DNA of 64,000 bases from Malania oleifera. Lineage: Eukaryota; Streptophyta; Magnoliopsida; Santalales; Ximeniaceae. The notes under the pieces were generated by a model. That model was not told the DNA's origin. It did no database searches and saw nothing but the letters and a program-made list of their open reading frames with translations. The position numbers and the translations under genes were made by a program. Shown piece by piece: positions 34,823-47,582 of this stretch. The stretch covers positions 9,393,764-9,457,763 of the forward strand of contig NC_080422.1 in assembly GCF_029873635.1 (NCBI RefSeq). The letters are read 5' to 3'. The number at the start of each line of letters is the position of its first letter. The first letter of the stretch is position 1.

Positions 34823-35711
34823 CAAAATATAAAGTGTTTGCAGTGCTATTTGCTTCTAAATTTACTAATTATTCTGTTTTCTAGGCAATTAAGAAGTTGA
34901 GAGTTCTTTGTATTTAAAGATGGTTATTGAGTTAGTTGTCTTATATAAGCTATCTTCCCATTGTCAAAATCGATGTCAGACAGTTGCCATTGATAAGTGT
35001 AGTTATTGCAAGCAGAAAGGTCATTAAAAGGCTCAATGTCCATTATTATTAAGTAAGGGACAACCACAAACTTCGAAAGGTAGGCATTATCACACTACAG
35101 CCACTACATCATCAGAAGAGAGGTCTCCCACCATGTCTACACTATTTCTTATTGCAGAGCAATTGTAGAAGCTTCAATCTACGTCAAAGCCTAATGTCTC
35201 ATCTGTTTCTCCCTTCATAAGTTTGTCCTCCTCAGCCACTTCAGGTATATCTCCGTCTACTTGGGTTTTTTATTCAGGTGCTACTCATCATATGTCAAAT
35301 AACATCTCTCTATTTATATCAATATCTTCTACTTTGACGCCTTCATCTATTTTGGCTGCCAATGGTACCCCAATGCCATTAGTAGGTACTGGTTCCTTCA
35401 TTTCATCTTGTTTGTGTCTTTCTGATGTTTATTGTATTCCTCAACTCTCATTGAATTTGATTTCTATTAGTCAACTATGTGATTCTGGATACTGTGTTTC
35501 TTTTACTCCAACCTCATGTTTTGTGCAAGATCCACATTCCAAGAAGCTAATTGGGACAGGCCATCGGAAGGGGGGATTGTATGTATTAGAAGAGCTTCAG
35601 GTCAAAAAATATGCTGGTTCTAATGTTGACTTGTCTTCTTTTCATTTAAGTTCCAATTCTTCAACTTTTTATTTATGGCATTCATGTCTTGGACATTTTT
35701 CTAGTTCTTGA
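34823..35711 (+). pseudogene. Copia D gag end, zinc knuckle and protease
   Basis: The plus-strand frame resumes with a zinc knuckle near 34990 (DKCSYCKQKGH-stop-KAQCP, a stop where Trp is expected). The protease begins at about 35255 with WVFYSGATHHMS. The catalytic Asp of the expected WVFDSGATHHMS is replaced by Tyr, so the enzyme would be dead even without other damage. The pre-integrase part follows (VYCIPQLSLNLISISQLCD, RKGGLYVLEEL, LWHSCLGHFSS) to the stop at 35709. A stop also occurs near 35168. Gag upstream is lost. Confidence 0.87.
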
Positions 35712-36870
35712 CGGAGATTTTTGGCTTCCATAGGTGTCTTAGGAATTTATCTTCTCATGACATTTCTGATTGTAGTGGTTGTAAGCTTACAAAATTCTCT
35801 GCTTTGCCCTTTAATAAAAGTACATCAGTGTCTCTTACACCCTTTGATCTAATTCATTCTGATGTTTAAGGACCATCTCCTATTACCTCAAAGGGAGGGT
35901 CCCGATATTATGTTTTTTCATTGATGATTATACTTGTTTTACTTGGATATATCTTATGAAGAAACGTTCTAATTTCATTAGCATCTATAAAATATTTCGT
36001 TCTTTGGTTCAAACCCAACATTCAACTATCATTAAGTGTTTCAGGTGCGATTTGGAGGAGGGGGGGGGGGGAATTTAATTCTACTGAGTTTTCCACCCTA
36101 CTCACCTCTAATGGTACCATATATCAATCATCATGCACAGACACTCCTGTGCAAAATGGTGTGGCTGAAAGAAAACATTGACGCATCATTGAGATAGCTT
36201 GTTCCCTTCTCTTTTCTGGTGATGTCCCCAAAGTTTTCTTGGCTGAAGAAATTCTCACTACCACATATTTGATTAACAGAATTCCTACTACTCTTAATTT
36301 GGGAGTCTCTTCTTGTGAAAAATTGTACGGAAAAGCTTCAGAGTATTTTCATTTGAGAGTATTTGGTTGCACATGCTTTGTCCTTCGTTCTCATACTGAG
36401 CACTCTAAGTTGTCTACACAATCCTCTATGTGTGTGTTTCTTGGTTATGGTGATGGACAAAAAGGATATTGTTGTTATGATCCAGTAACACAAAAACTTT
36501 ATGTTTCTCGTCATGTCACCTTTCTTGAGCACATTCCTTTCTTTTCTATTCCAACAAGCTCTAGCATCTTAAAGGAGTCTGAACTTGTTAATATTGATCC
36601 ATTTACTTGTGATATTGATTTAGAGTCTTCCCCATTTGTTCCTATTTCTTCTCCTTCTTCTTCACTTTCTTCTATAGGTACAAATCCCCTATCCTCCTTA
36701 GTAGACTCCTCTTCATCTTCCAATCATGTGGACCCTGCATCTTCTTGTTATCCAACGGCATTGCGCAAGCCCTCTTCTCATCTTGATTCATATGTTCTTG
36801 CATCTAATTCTTGTTATTCTTATAGTTTTGCTACTTTTTTAGTTTCTCTTCATTCCCATTGTGAGCCTGC
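35712..36870 (+). pseudogene. Copia D integrase, frameshifted
   Basis: The core is readable across frames: LTPFDLIHSDV with a TAA (35869), a frameshift near 35915, FIDDYTCFTWIYLMKKR, then a run of eleven or so G residues at 36060-36071 that breaks the frame inside the region around the second catalytic Asp. SSCTDTPVQNGVAERKHRHI carries the catalytic Glu region (36129-36190). From 36239 a long open part reads TTYLINRIPTTLNLGVSSCE and FGCTCFVLRS, the conserved integrase C-terminal region, then a Ser-rich linker to RT. Confidence 0.87.
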
Positions 36871-37056
36871 TTCCTATAAGGAGGTAGTTCTTGACCCTCT
36901 TTGGCAACAGGCTATGAATGAAGAACTTGCTACTTTGTATAAGACCGGCATGTGGGAGTTGGTACCTCTTCCTCATGATAAAACGGTAGTGGGATATTAC
37001 TGGGTCTACAAGATCAAAACTAAGACTGATGGTTCTGTTGAAAGATATAAGGCCCG
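36871..37056 (+). pseudogene. Copia D reverse transcriptase, first segment
   Basis: The segment reads EPASYKEVVLDPLWQQAMNE, then MWELVPLPHDKTVVGYYWVY and KIKTKTDGSVERYKAR. The frame breaks at the Arg codon at 37054-37056, where a solo LTR begins, and resumes at 38895 with LVAKGF. This is the N-terminal part of copia RT. Confidence 0.9.
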
Positions 37057-37597
37057 TGATTATGCGTCAAAACTGCGTAATTGGGCATCTTAACCCGGGC
37101 TTTACGATTTTTTTCTAATTAAATGTCCAAAATTTTTCAATATTTTAATAAAGTGCCAAAATCATCATTCTTGAACTTTATTGCACTATTTACGAAGTTT
37201 TGGTAATTTTTTTGTTGCAGGAAAAATCTCAAAAACTAAAGCCGACACCTGTTTGTATTTCGTGCATAACTTTTCTGTCCAAGTTCCGATCAAGACGATT
37301 CAAATTTTTGGAGAAAGAGGAAAGGATTATCTACAACTTTTGTGTTTTGAGTTTTGTGAGAAACAGGTTCCAATAGAGTTAGATTTACGATGAACAGAGA
37401 ATGAAAAAAATAAAAAATATATATATAACAATACGGGTCAACCCTTTCCAAACGAGTCGGGTCGTGGCTTCACGGATCCTAGGGCAGCAATCTACCTCTC
37501 CTATTTAATCCTCCCCTCTTCTCCTGCACTGGGTGTGCCTCCGGCACCCTTCTCTCTCCCTTCCTTCTCTCCTCTTCTCTTCTTTCCCCTGCCCTTT

Positions 37598-37654
<57 letters not shown>

Positions 37655-38889
37655 TCAGCTCTGTTTTCCCTTTCTTTCTCTCATTCTCTTCTTCTCTGCT
37701 CCTCCTCCTTCTCTTCTTTCCTACCTTACTTTCTCCCTCTCTTCTTACCCTTTTCCTCTGTCTTCCCCTTGCCCCCTTGCTGCTGTACCTCCAGCAACAC
37801 CAGCCCCAACCTCTCCTCTTCCTTGCTACACAACCGTGCGCCATCCCCACAGCAGCAAGCCGAGACCACCACTCCAGCCGGGAGCACCATCCTCAGCAGC
37901 CCAGCTCCACAATAGGACAGAGCAGTCCCGAGTACAGCAACCAGATCCTCTGTTCAGTCAGCCTCCCATCCACCACACAGCAGTCCTAGCAGAACACAGC
38001 AGCTCCGGCAGATCAGCAAACTGAGAACTCCCATAGCAAAACAGACCCTCGGCTCTCCATGGCTCTCTCTCTTTATTTTATTTTATTTTATTTCATTATT
38101 TGTCTTGTTGTTCCCTTTCTTCCATTCTCTTTCAATGTTTTGTTTTGTTTTTTTTTTATTTCAAGTAAAGTTCAAATTGAATTGTTATTATTTAGAGAAT
38201 TTAATTTTTATGAGTATTAAGTTTCTGTTAAAGTTGTCTTTTTTTTTTTTTTTTTTTTTTGTGTTTTGTTGGTTTTGTTTTTATGTTCGAATATGTTAAG
38301 TTTGATTTCTTAAAAAAAATGAATAAAATATAAAAAGAAAAATATATTGTTTTTGTTTTGAAGTTTTCCAAGTTTAATTTTCTTTTGAGGTTCAGCTTAG
38401 TTTAGGGTCGGCTTTGTTAAAATTGTGTTTATCATATTCTGTTTTCGTTTAGATAGTTAATGGTTTAATTTTGATTCGAGATCATACTTCTTGTTAAAGG
38501 TTCGTTTTTTTACCGTGTGTATTCATGTCTAGTTAAGTTTCCTTTGCGTGTTTTAATTTCATATTCAAAGTTCCCTTCTTTAATTGACACGTGCTTTAAT
38601 GTTTCCTTAAGTAGGTTAGGGTTTTCATTCTTGCTTTTTAATTTAGTGAATGTTACTTTTAGGGTTTAAATTGCGTGTCATTTAATTTGTCAAAAGTGAA
38701 ATTGAATTATCTTGAAAACCCCCAAATCTGAACTGAGTTCAGTACCTTTTTAATTTCAATTGGAAGAACGTAAAATCTGAGATTAAACGCATTCCCTGAG
38801 AAGACAATCTAGCCCTTGGGCTTAATAATACACAACAGAACTCCTATACTTGGGATAGCTTCTGAGCTGCTCATTTTTTGAATGAGTCA
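37057..38889 (+). mobile_element. Solo LTR (1.83 kb) inside Copia D RT, TSD GCCCG
   Basis: It begins TGATTATGCGTC and ends TTGAATGAGTCA. The flanking duplications GCCCG are at 37052-37056 and 38890-38894. The host frame YKAR / LVAKGF rejoins exactly across it. There is no coding domain. A (CT)n run at 37600-37650 and C/A-rich sequence (37780-38060) create spurious Leu/Ser- and Pro-rich frames. TG...CA ends and a 5-bp duplication fit a solo LTR; the family was not identified. Strand is a guess. Confidence 0.82.
37600..37650. repeat. (CT)n microsatellite
   Basis: It is an uninterrupted CT dinucleotide run of about 50 bases within the solo LTR. Confidence 0.97.
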
Positions 38890-38894
38890 GCCCG

Positions 38895-39567
38895 TTTGGT
38901 TGCAAAAGGGTTTACTCAAAAGTTGGTTTTGATTATGAGGATACATTTGCACGAGTTGTTAAGATGACATATGTACGTACTTTGATTGCAATAGTTTCTA
39001 TTAATCAGTGGAGCCTCTCATAGTTAGATGTAAGGAATGCCCTACTAAATGGGGATCTCAAAGAAGAAGTTTATATGTCTCCACCCCCTGGTGTTTCTCA
39101 TCGTCTAGGGAGGTCTATAGACTAAGAAAAGTTTTGTATGGTCTTAAACAAGCTCCCAAGGCTTGGTTTGAGAAGTTCTCTAAAGTACTTTATTCTTTTT
39201 GCTTCCACTCAAGTGATCATGATTCTGCCTTGTTTACTCGTTATACATTTGCTAGGTGTATTATTCTTCTTCTTTATATAGATGATATGATTTTAAGTGG
39301 CGATGATACAAATGGGATTGCAGAATTGAAATCAAAGTTGCACCACCACTTTGACATGAAAGATATGGGACCCCTAAGATACTTCCTTGGCATTAAGGTA
39401 GTCTATTCTCCTAAAGGTTATCTCCTCTCTTAGTAAAAATATGCAGCTGATATCATTCACAAGGCTCGTCTTATTAATACTCGAACTGTAGAAACCCCTT
39501 TTGAACTCAATGTTCATTATACCTCTTCTGATGGGGTTCCATTGGTGGATCCAACTTTATATCGTAC
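38895..39567 (+). pseudogene. Copia D reverse transcriptase, second segment
   Basis: After LVAKGFTQK a frameshift occurs near 38920. Then YEDTFARVVKM, TLIAIVSINQWSLS-stop-LDVRNA (TAG for Gln, near 39021), GDLKEEVYMSPPPGVS, VLYGLKQAPKAWFEKF and the catalytic box LLLYIDDMILSGDD (39270-39311), with both Asp codons intact. MKDMGPLRYFLGIKV follows, and a TAG stop stands for Gln near 39432. The segment ends at VDPTLYRT, where the 5.6-kb solo LTR begins. Confidence 0.92.
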
Positions 39568-40981
39568 TGTAGACACCCTAATTTTTACCAGGCTTTCCTG
39601 AAAAGACCTTGTGTGGTGGAATTGACTTTAAGTCTAATTGAAATCCCGTTTGTTTCAACTTTGAAAGATTTTTCTCATTTTGAAATCCCAATAATTTCAA
39701 GATAGTCTTGCAATTACAGTTTGAGCCCCGATATTTTAGGAAAGTTTTGAGTCCTCTCTATGCTGAGCTTTTATAAAAATTTCTTTTGTCAAATTCGAGG
39801 ATCATAAAATAAACCATGTCCAGATATCGAACATTCTTAAATTGAGCCCTTTGCGGTCTTAGAGTCTATTTCATTCTTTCAAAATAAGTCCCGATGATCC
39901 GAATAAATTTTGAATTTTCACTTTTAGTCGAGGGCCTTAAGTTAAGTCTTTTATCTCTTTTATTTTTAAAGTTTATTAAATTTGAGTTAATTGCAAAATC
40001 GGTCTCTTTTAAATTTTACAAAAGGTTCCACAAATAATCCCCTCATGGGTTGGGTGGTGTTTTCATGAACTTCAAAAATTAAGTCATGTTTAAAAATTGA
40101 GTTTCATATATAGGGATTTGAAAATTCTCAATTGGATTGTTAATTGAGTGGGTCCTTAGGAGATGGATGCTTTAGTTAGGGTCTTAAGGTCATTTCTAAT
40201 CATCAGGTCTTTCAAGGACAAAATTGTTTGGAGGTGACACATGGGATTGCAGTTGGAATATTTAAAAAGTGAGGTCACATTTTATTGAAAGGGGAGGGGG
40301 CACGTGCATGCAATATAGGGTACAGACTAAAGGCACAAGAGAAGTTAATATGACCTACATGCTAAAAATAAAAGCACCAAATACAGGAGTGTACAAATAA
40401 TGGTTGCAAGAGGGCAACCTGAGGATACATCCATATAGAAAATGACAAAATACAATAAAATGGAAAATATATACAAAATTCAATAAAAATGAAGATGCCA
40501 AGCCCTCCAATGCCATGTTGCCACCTGGACTTTCACCTGCGCAAAGAAGCAACAAAAAGGGATTAGTTAGCTGGAAATTCAGAAAATGAGAAGAAATGAA
40601 AATTCATTTGCACAGGACAAAAATGGTTATTAAAATATTCCCTGCCAGTGCAGGGAATAAAGCCAGTCTGTTAGTGAATTTGACGCCAAAGGTCACCACA
40701 GCCTCCCTATAAATAGGGAGGCTTGCGCACTGTAAGGCACACCGGGGAGAGCTTAGAAAAACTCTAAAAAAATTAGGAAGAAATACCCTGGGAGGATAGT
40801 AGAGAAGCCATGTTGAGTTCGAGAGAAATAAGGAAAATTTGGGGCGGGGGGGGAGAAAAGGAAGAAAACCTTGTAGAAATTCGGAGAGCCCGGGGAAGTA
40901 GAGAAACCCTGAAAAATTGAGGGAAGAGAAACCAATTGAGAGGAGTGAGAAAACTCTATAGAGAATTGCAGGATTTAGAGG

Positions 40982-40985
<4 letters not shown>

Positions 40986-41041
<56 letters not shown>
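40986..41041. repeat. (GA)n microsatellite
   Basis: It is a GA dinucleotide run of about 56 bases inside the 5.6-kb solo LTR. Confidence 0.97.
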
Positions 41042-41044
<3 letters not shown>

Positions 41045-41430
41045 TGAAGTTCTGTTGGGTAAAGGAACAGGGTTCGTTTGTACAGAACCCAGAGCACAGA
41101 GGATTCAGTAGTTGATTCAAACCTAGACTAGAAACAAGAACAGACCAACTCAGACTTACTCGCTAGAGAAGAAGACTGGAGGAGTACGAGACTTTAGGTA
41201 AATCTCCCTTCCCTGTCCTAATTCGAAGATGTCAATTTGAGCTAGTTGGTGTCCTGTAGGTGTTTGAATACAGGTATCCAAGCCCATTTTGAGGAGTACC
41301 CGAACCACTTGACTCGAATCTGAATTTGAATCTTTGATATGAACCAAGCTCCATTTTACCTGCGGCCCATTTCTAACTCTTAATCCGAAGCCCAGTGTCT
41401 GTTTTGAACCAGCCTTGACCCTGTTTTTTT

Positions 41431-41620
41431 AATTCCTAATTGGCCCACCCTTATTTTAAAAAGTTTAGTGGGCCAACCCTATTTTTTAATTCCAAATTGG
41501 GCCCTTATTTTAAAAAATTTCAGTGGGTCGGCCCCATTTTTAAATCTAAATTGGTCCCTTAGTTTAAAAAGTTCTGTGGGTCAGCCTTGTTTTTAAGTCC
41601 AAATTGGGCCCTCATTTTTA
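41431..41620. repeat. Tandem array of 53-58 bp units
   Basis: Four degenerate copies follow the pattern CCAAATTGGGCCC, then TTATTTTAAAAAGTTT, then GTGGGTCGGCCC. Unit starts are near 41431, 41489, 41542 and 41595. Confidence 0.85.
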
Positions 41621-43499
41621 CCACCTGAGCCTGTGTCAAAGAGGAATGAAACAAACCTAAGGACCCACACGTGACCCAGACATGTGTCTTTGCCCACTTG
41701 GGCTTTTCCAAATTCTCACTCGCCAGGTTGACTCGCATGAGTCAACTCTCACTCGCTCACCCACTGAATCACTAGGTGAAGACGAGTTGAATCGTCTTCA
41801 CCCCTGACCTCACGAGTAAACCCTAATCTCCTAACACAATGGCCTTGATTCGCAAACCACACAATCAGAGCATCAATAATCAAGATCATCCCCAAGTTAG
41901 GGCAACAACCATCACAAAGATCCAAGTCATAATAATTCAGATCAAACCACCAGCAGGAAGCAAAAGTAAAGATTAATAGAAGAAAAACTTATCTCTTTTC
42001 GGGCATCCTCTCGGGATTTGAGAGGACTCTCTGCGCTGATCTCTTCTGTAGACACATCTCCCAGTCTTTATCGTTCACCGCAGTACCATCGATGTACCCC
42101 TTGGACGATCATATTTGATCGTGGAGGCTAGAGAGGGCTTTTTCAAAAGCTATTGTAGGGGAGTCTCGGGTTTTCATTAGTAGCAAATAGGGGTCTTTAG
42201 GGTTTTGAAAGGAGAATAAGAAAGGAGGAAGGAAGAAACTGGAAGCGTTTTGAGAGAAGGCTAGGGATTCGAGGAGACAAGAAGTGAAAAAAGGGGGCTA
42301 GGGTTTCAGATTCGCAGAGAAGAAGAGGAAGAACAGAGAAGGAGAAAAATAAGAGTCCAAAAAGATGGAGAATTCGAACGAGGGAAAGTGAAAAAATTAG
42401 AGAGAGAAAAAAAATTTTGGTTTAAATGTGAAAAACCTTGGGAGCATAGGATTGGAACACGTGGCAGGCTTCGATCTGTTCGATTAAATCAGTACACAAG
42501 GCGCCCCTTAGCCGTCAGATCTCTGGCCATCATCAACGACTAAGATAGCTGGTGTCAGTGCATTTAATATATGCAGTCCTACCCCATCGCTTGCCTGAGG
42601 ACGCGTGGTAGAGTCTGTCCCCTCAGTGCCAATGCTGTCAGCAACTCACGAGGAACCGTTTGATTGACATACTTCGCAAAACCCTCTGGACGACCACGAT
42701 CTTATCAGCAATCACCTCTCAGACTCGCTCGGTTTCCACCGTCTAATCACCTGAGCCTCAATAGCCCAGATCAACCCAAGCCAAGAGCATTAATGAGGGC
42801 TTACGAGATACCATCCACCCGGCGACATGTGGCCACCCATGTCATTTCGCCTTTAAGGCTTGACATCCTTCCACCCCGTGTTGTTCAATCCACATCCCCA
42901 CGAATGGCCAAGATTCTCCCCTCACCGAAGGTCTCCTCGAGCGCCTCTCCCAAATTCTGACACATGGCAAAGGGACTTTAAAGCATTTAATGCTCGTAGC
43001 CACAGCTCCCTAAGACAAGACGCACCCCTTTTCGCATGCGCCAACTTTCCTGTCATCAAAGCCGTTCGAATTTTGCTAGATCAATGGCTCCAATCATCCT
43101 CACGTGCAACCTCCCCATTCTGACATGTGGCGAGCACATCTCCAACACCATAAATGCTTGAGACGGTCACGCGCCAGCCGTTGGATCCGCATCCCTGCAA
43201 ACGTTCATGATGAGGACACGTCGCGGATCCCATTCACCCTGCTCGTCCATTCGCAGTGCACCACATGGCGCTACGGCCCCAACCTGGCCTTAAACCAGTT
43301 CTCTCTAGACCGATCGAAGTTTAACCGGTCCGTCTCCCTAAAACGGGTCACACCGATTCTTCCCATTTTTTTTTTTAATTTTAAATATATATATTTCAAA
43401 TAATATTCATAAAAAATCATAAAATTCAGAAAAATTACCCAAAAATCTAGAAAAATAAAAAAAAAATCTCAAAAATATTTTAAGTCATTTTGAAAATAA

Positions 43500-44270
43500 T
43501 TCCCTCAGACATGTTCATTCCCAAGCACTCACACCCTCACACACGTAAACATGTTTGCATACAACACATTCACACACACGTGCACTTGCATGTCCACATT
43601 CATTCATACAAATTCACACCCTCATGCACATCATGTTTACACTCATTCCTACAACCTCACACACTCACACACATGCATGCATGCACATGCATGTACACAC
43701 TCACACGAGCACATTTTTCATTTATGTATACATTCCCACACTTACATGTACACATGCATGCAATTTTACACATACACACATTCCCATTCATGCATGCACA
43801 TGTATGCAATCATGCACATACCCACACATTCACATTCATGCACATGCATGCATGCACTCACACTCAAACGCACACATTCACGTGCTCATGCATGTACATG
43901 CGTGCAATGCACGTAATCACATACTCATACACGTATGTGCATACAACCCACCTCATGCATCCCGATATCACCCATGACATCATCATTTAGGTCATTATCC
44001 ATTCATGCATGCATGCATTAGTATTCTAGTCCATGCACGCACATCCATGCATATTCATGTGCGCACTTACTCACACCACCCACATGAACGTACACATTCA
44101 TGCATGCACATACGTTCATGCACGTACCCATTCATGCATGCACACATTTGTGCATGTGCTCATCCACACATGCACCCACACTTACCTCCATGCGCACAAC
44201 TCACATGCCCACATCTCATGCACATGCACACTCATCCATGTGCTCAACATCCATGCTCGTGTCCATAAGA
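43500..44270. repeat. Degenerate CACATGCATG / CACACATTCA tract
   Basis: About 770 bp is built almost entirely from short words such as CACATGCATGCA, ACACATTCA and CATGCAC. Several overlapping frames translate into His/Thr/Cys-rich sequence, which is a by-product of the repeat. The alternating purine-pyrimidine pattern could favour Z-DNA or cruciform structure. Confidence 0.9.
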
Positions 44271-45175
44271 CATACTCTGAACCCGTTGGTCTCAACCAAG
44301 ACCTTAAACTAGTTTTCCCCCCGGACTGGTCAATGCTCAATCGGCTCCTCCCTCGAACCGGTTTACAATAGTTTTCTCCATTTCACTTGTTTATTATTAT
44401 TTAGATATCCAGAAAATTCATAGAAAATCCATAAAAATTCAGAAACTCTTAGAAAAACTCCAAAAAATATTTTCAAACTTTGACTTGCATGGTTTTTGTC
44501 TTAATTTTATTTGTACTATTTTGAAGTTCAGGAAAAATATTGAAAAAATCACAAAAAATGTTTTCACACTTAGAAAAATCACGAAAATATTTTTAAGCCC
44601 AAAAAAATCATTTCCATTCCAAATAAATTCCAAAAACCTCCCAGAATAGTATTTTCCTACTTAGAAAAACTTACAGATTTCAAAACCCAAGGGAGCGTAT
44701 TTTGTACTTGATTTTCTCGATTCTCCCTTCCCGATGATTGCAACAAAGGGCATGGACTCTTCGGAGTATTGGATTGTCCCAGTTCTGAGGGAATACTTAT
44801 ACAGTATTTTATTTTGTGCATTTTCTTCGATTTTTGAAAGGGGGTAATTTTGAAAGGCTTATTAAATTTACTTTGGGATAATTTTCGATTGATTTGGTAC
44901 TATTCGTAAGAACGGGTGCATAAGAGGTGTTAATACCTTCCTCTCGAATAACCGTACTCCTGAGCCTGACTCTGGTAACACAGATCGATTCTACCCCTAA
45001 CGGGGTAGCAATCAAGTGTTCTAACCACACTTCAAAAGGTTAGTGGCGACTCTGTCGCACATTGTTTTTCTATGAAAATATCTTTTTCAAAATTCACACC
45101 TCTTTCCCAAGTTGCAGCCGCACCCATTTTTGCCAGAGTGGTTTTCTAGCGAGTCCGGGACGTTGCAACACATAC

Positions 45176-45202
45176 TATTGTTGGTAGTCTTGTTTATCTC
45201 TC
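45176..45202 (+). pseudogene. Copia D RT, 27-bp remnant between two insertions
   Basis: TATTGTTGGTAGTCTTGTTT and the following bases encode VGSLVYLS-type sequence that joins LYRT (39567) to ITRPDITYAVH (56560). It is trapped between the 5.6-kb solo LTR and Gypsy A. Confidence 0.9.
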
Positions 45203-46522
45203 TGTAGTGCCCCATCCCTCTAGGTGGAACCGGAGTGCCATTAAACATATTTAACATACATCTCTCTGATACCATACATATACAACTCGTCCTAAATAAG
45301 GGGAAAACGAGTGTTCCATACTGATCTGTATAAACATACGCAATAGAAAACATACTTCCTTTAAAAAGTTACCAGAGTATCTAAACTGTATCACATATAC
45401 ATCCATACATAACTAAAACATAATCTGCTATTACAATTCCCAAAAGAGACAGACATTGTCTAACATCTCACTAGCTCTGGAAAGGACTGTCTACGGTCTA
45501 AACTCAGCCTGACAGAACACTAGGCCCGATCCTTCGAAGGAACTGAAACAAAATTTGTATGTTAGGGTGAGATACCTCTCAGAAAGAAGGATTATATTAT
45601 CATCAGTGTGTGACTAGCATGAGATTTCGTGTGTACATACATTGCTAACATTTAAATATTTTTAATTAGCATTTTAAAATCTGTATTACTCTATAAATTT
45701 GAAAATACATACTTTCATACTAACGTACTACTGGTTCAATATAGCCCTCTCTGTAGTAAATGTGCCCATATAAGCCTAGAAGATACAACCTGATCTGTAG
45801 AACTAGCGTCGTCACGTATGTTCACATACTCTGCTCTGATATGCTTCCCCCTATGACAAGTTGTGCTGCTCGAAGGCGGTATCTAGCATATAACTGGCCG
45901 ACTATAGCTAAGTCAATCTCTGTAGTAGTACGATGGTGCCTACCCTTACTCGGAGATGCTACCCAGGTAGAGTCATCTGGAATTACTACATCGGATGGAG
46001 CCCCGAAATTACTACATCAAGGAGTACTTTACCCAGGTCACCAATCGTCTTTCCATATCCACACTCTAACTAAGACGTGTGATTGCACCTCTCTCCAGAT
46101 ATGGCCTCGATACCGTGCTCATAACATATCTCTGATATACATAGAGCTCTAAAAGCATATATGACAATTTTACATCATAAAAAAACTGAAACATAATTCA
46201 TTTTATGGAACTATATACTACACAATCTGTACGTATCTCTGTAAAATATCTGTTAGATATTGACTCAGTAAAAACCGGCGTATCATATCTATCATAAACT
46301 GGCTCGGTAAATATTGGCATTTTTAAAACTGGCCTATAGTTTGAAATAACAATTTTTTAACTGGTGAAAATGTTCATAAAGTCCATTACTATACTTTAAA
46401 AATAAAGTCGGTTAACCAAACCCTAAGCCCGGAAACCCTAGAAAAGTCGTAACTGTTTATCTAAAAACTGTTTTAACATTTCATTATATTAGAACTTATA
46501 AACATAGCTGACATAATATAAT

Positions 46523-46932
46523 TGTAACGAGCTGCTTAGCTTACCAAATAATATCACATATTTAATAATATAGTCAACCCAAACCCATGGGAATAGGGAC
46601 ACATCTGTCATACACAGCGAAAACCTAAACAGCAGTAAATAAAAATCGCATTCCCTAAATCATAAAATACATAATACCATAGTCAACCTCATTCCATAAT
46701 ACCGTATTTTATATAATCTCCAAAACACAAAATATATATACATATCTAGGAACTCATAACATAAATCTTCCTGTCTCTAGATCAACACTTACCCTCCTAG
46801 CGAGGTAGTGCCAAACTAACTCAATGGTGGCCTCGATCTGCTGGTCTTTCTGGGTTTCTTGAAAATTATTTAAGCTGGGGTGAGACACCTCTCAATAAGG
46901 GAAAATAAACTAAATACAGTTGTTTGACAACA

Positions 46933-46977
<45 letters not shown>

Positions 46978-47550
46978 CTATAATACATATATAGTACATT
47001 TCATATTCTAGAAAACATTCATCATAGCGTAACTGAATAAACATATACCTTCATAATTTCTAATAAATCATATTGTTCATGAAATGTCTAATATAACTGA
47101 TAATACTGAAATTTACCCAGGATGTATAGTTAGCTGATATCATGTATTACCCCCTATGACGGGTTGTGCAGCCCGAAGGAGGGACTCGACAATGGCTGGC
47201 CGACCACTGCCGAGTCAAGAATGTCTGTAAGTACGATAGGCCCGCCACACCCTAGTCCAGACTGCTAGGTGGACATATACAACTCTACACTGAAAGTCAC
47301 ATCGACTATCCATCTCCCACCCCCTCTACTAGCAGGGGCAGTTAGCACAAACATGAAACATAATAATCTGATCTGTATAGCTATGATACCGTGCTCCTGA
47401 AACTGAACTGAACTAACATCCGGGTTCTGATAACATATAATACATGATAATATATTCTTTAACATAAAAAAGTTGATACAATTTTCTGTAACAACATGAA
47501 TACATACGGCCTTACACCGATTTCTTTCATATTTGCGGTCTTGCGCCGAA

Positions 47551-47582
<32 letters not shown>

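Larger units (their letters stand above)
39568..45170 (+). mobile_element. Ogre/Tat-like solo LTR (5.60 kb), TSD CGTAC/CATAC
   Basis: It begins TGTAGACACCCTAATTTTTACC and ends GTCCGGGACGTTGCAACA. The duplications are CGTAC (39563-39567) and CATAC (45171-45175), one substitution apart. The host RT frame LYRT / VGSLVYL resumes after it. The start and the last 400 bp match the 3.0-kb solo LTR at 22477-25486. Internal features are a (GA)n run (40986-41041), a 53-58 bp tandem array (41431-41620), a region of oppositely spaced Lys/Arg-rich shadows without product, and a 770-bp CACATGCA-like tract (43500-44270). No primer site, purine tract or coding domain was found. Confidence 0.85.

Noticed and set aside
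37479..38024. Leu/Ser-rich and Arg/Glu-rich frames around 37.5-38.0 kb
   Set aside because: They are translations of a (CT)n microsatellite and flanking C/A-rich sequence inside a solo LTR.
43490..44371. Several overlapping His/Thr/Cys-rich frames of 70-166 codons
   Set aside because: They are generated by the CACATGCA-type repeat in all three frames and have no start context or conserved domain.
45760..46152. A 130-codon plus-strand frame in the Gypsy A left LTR
   Set aside because: It lies wholly within an LTR, antisense to the element, and the same region of the other LTR does not keep the frame open.
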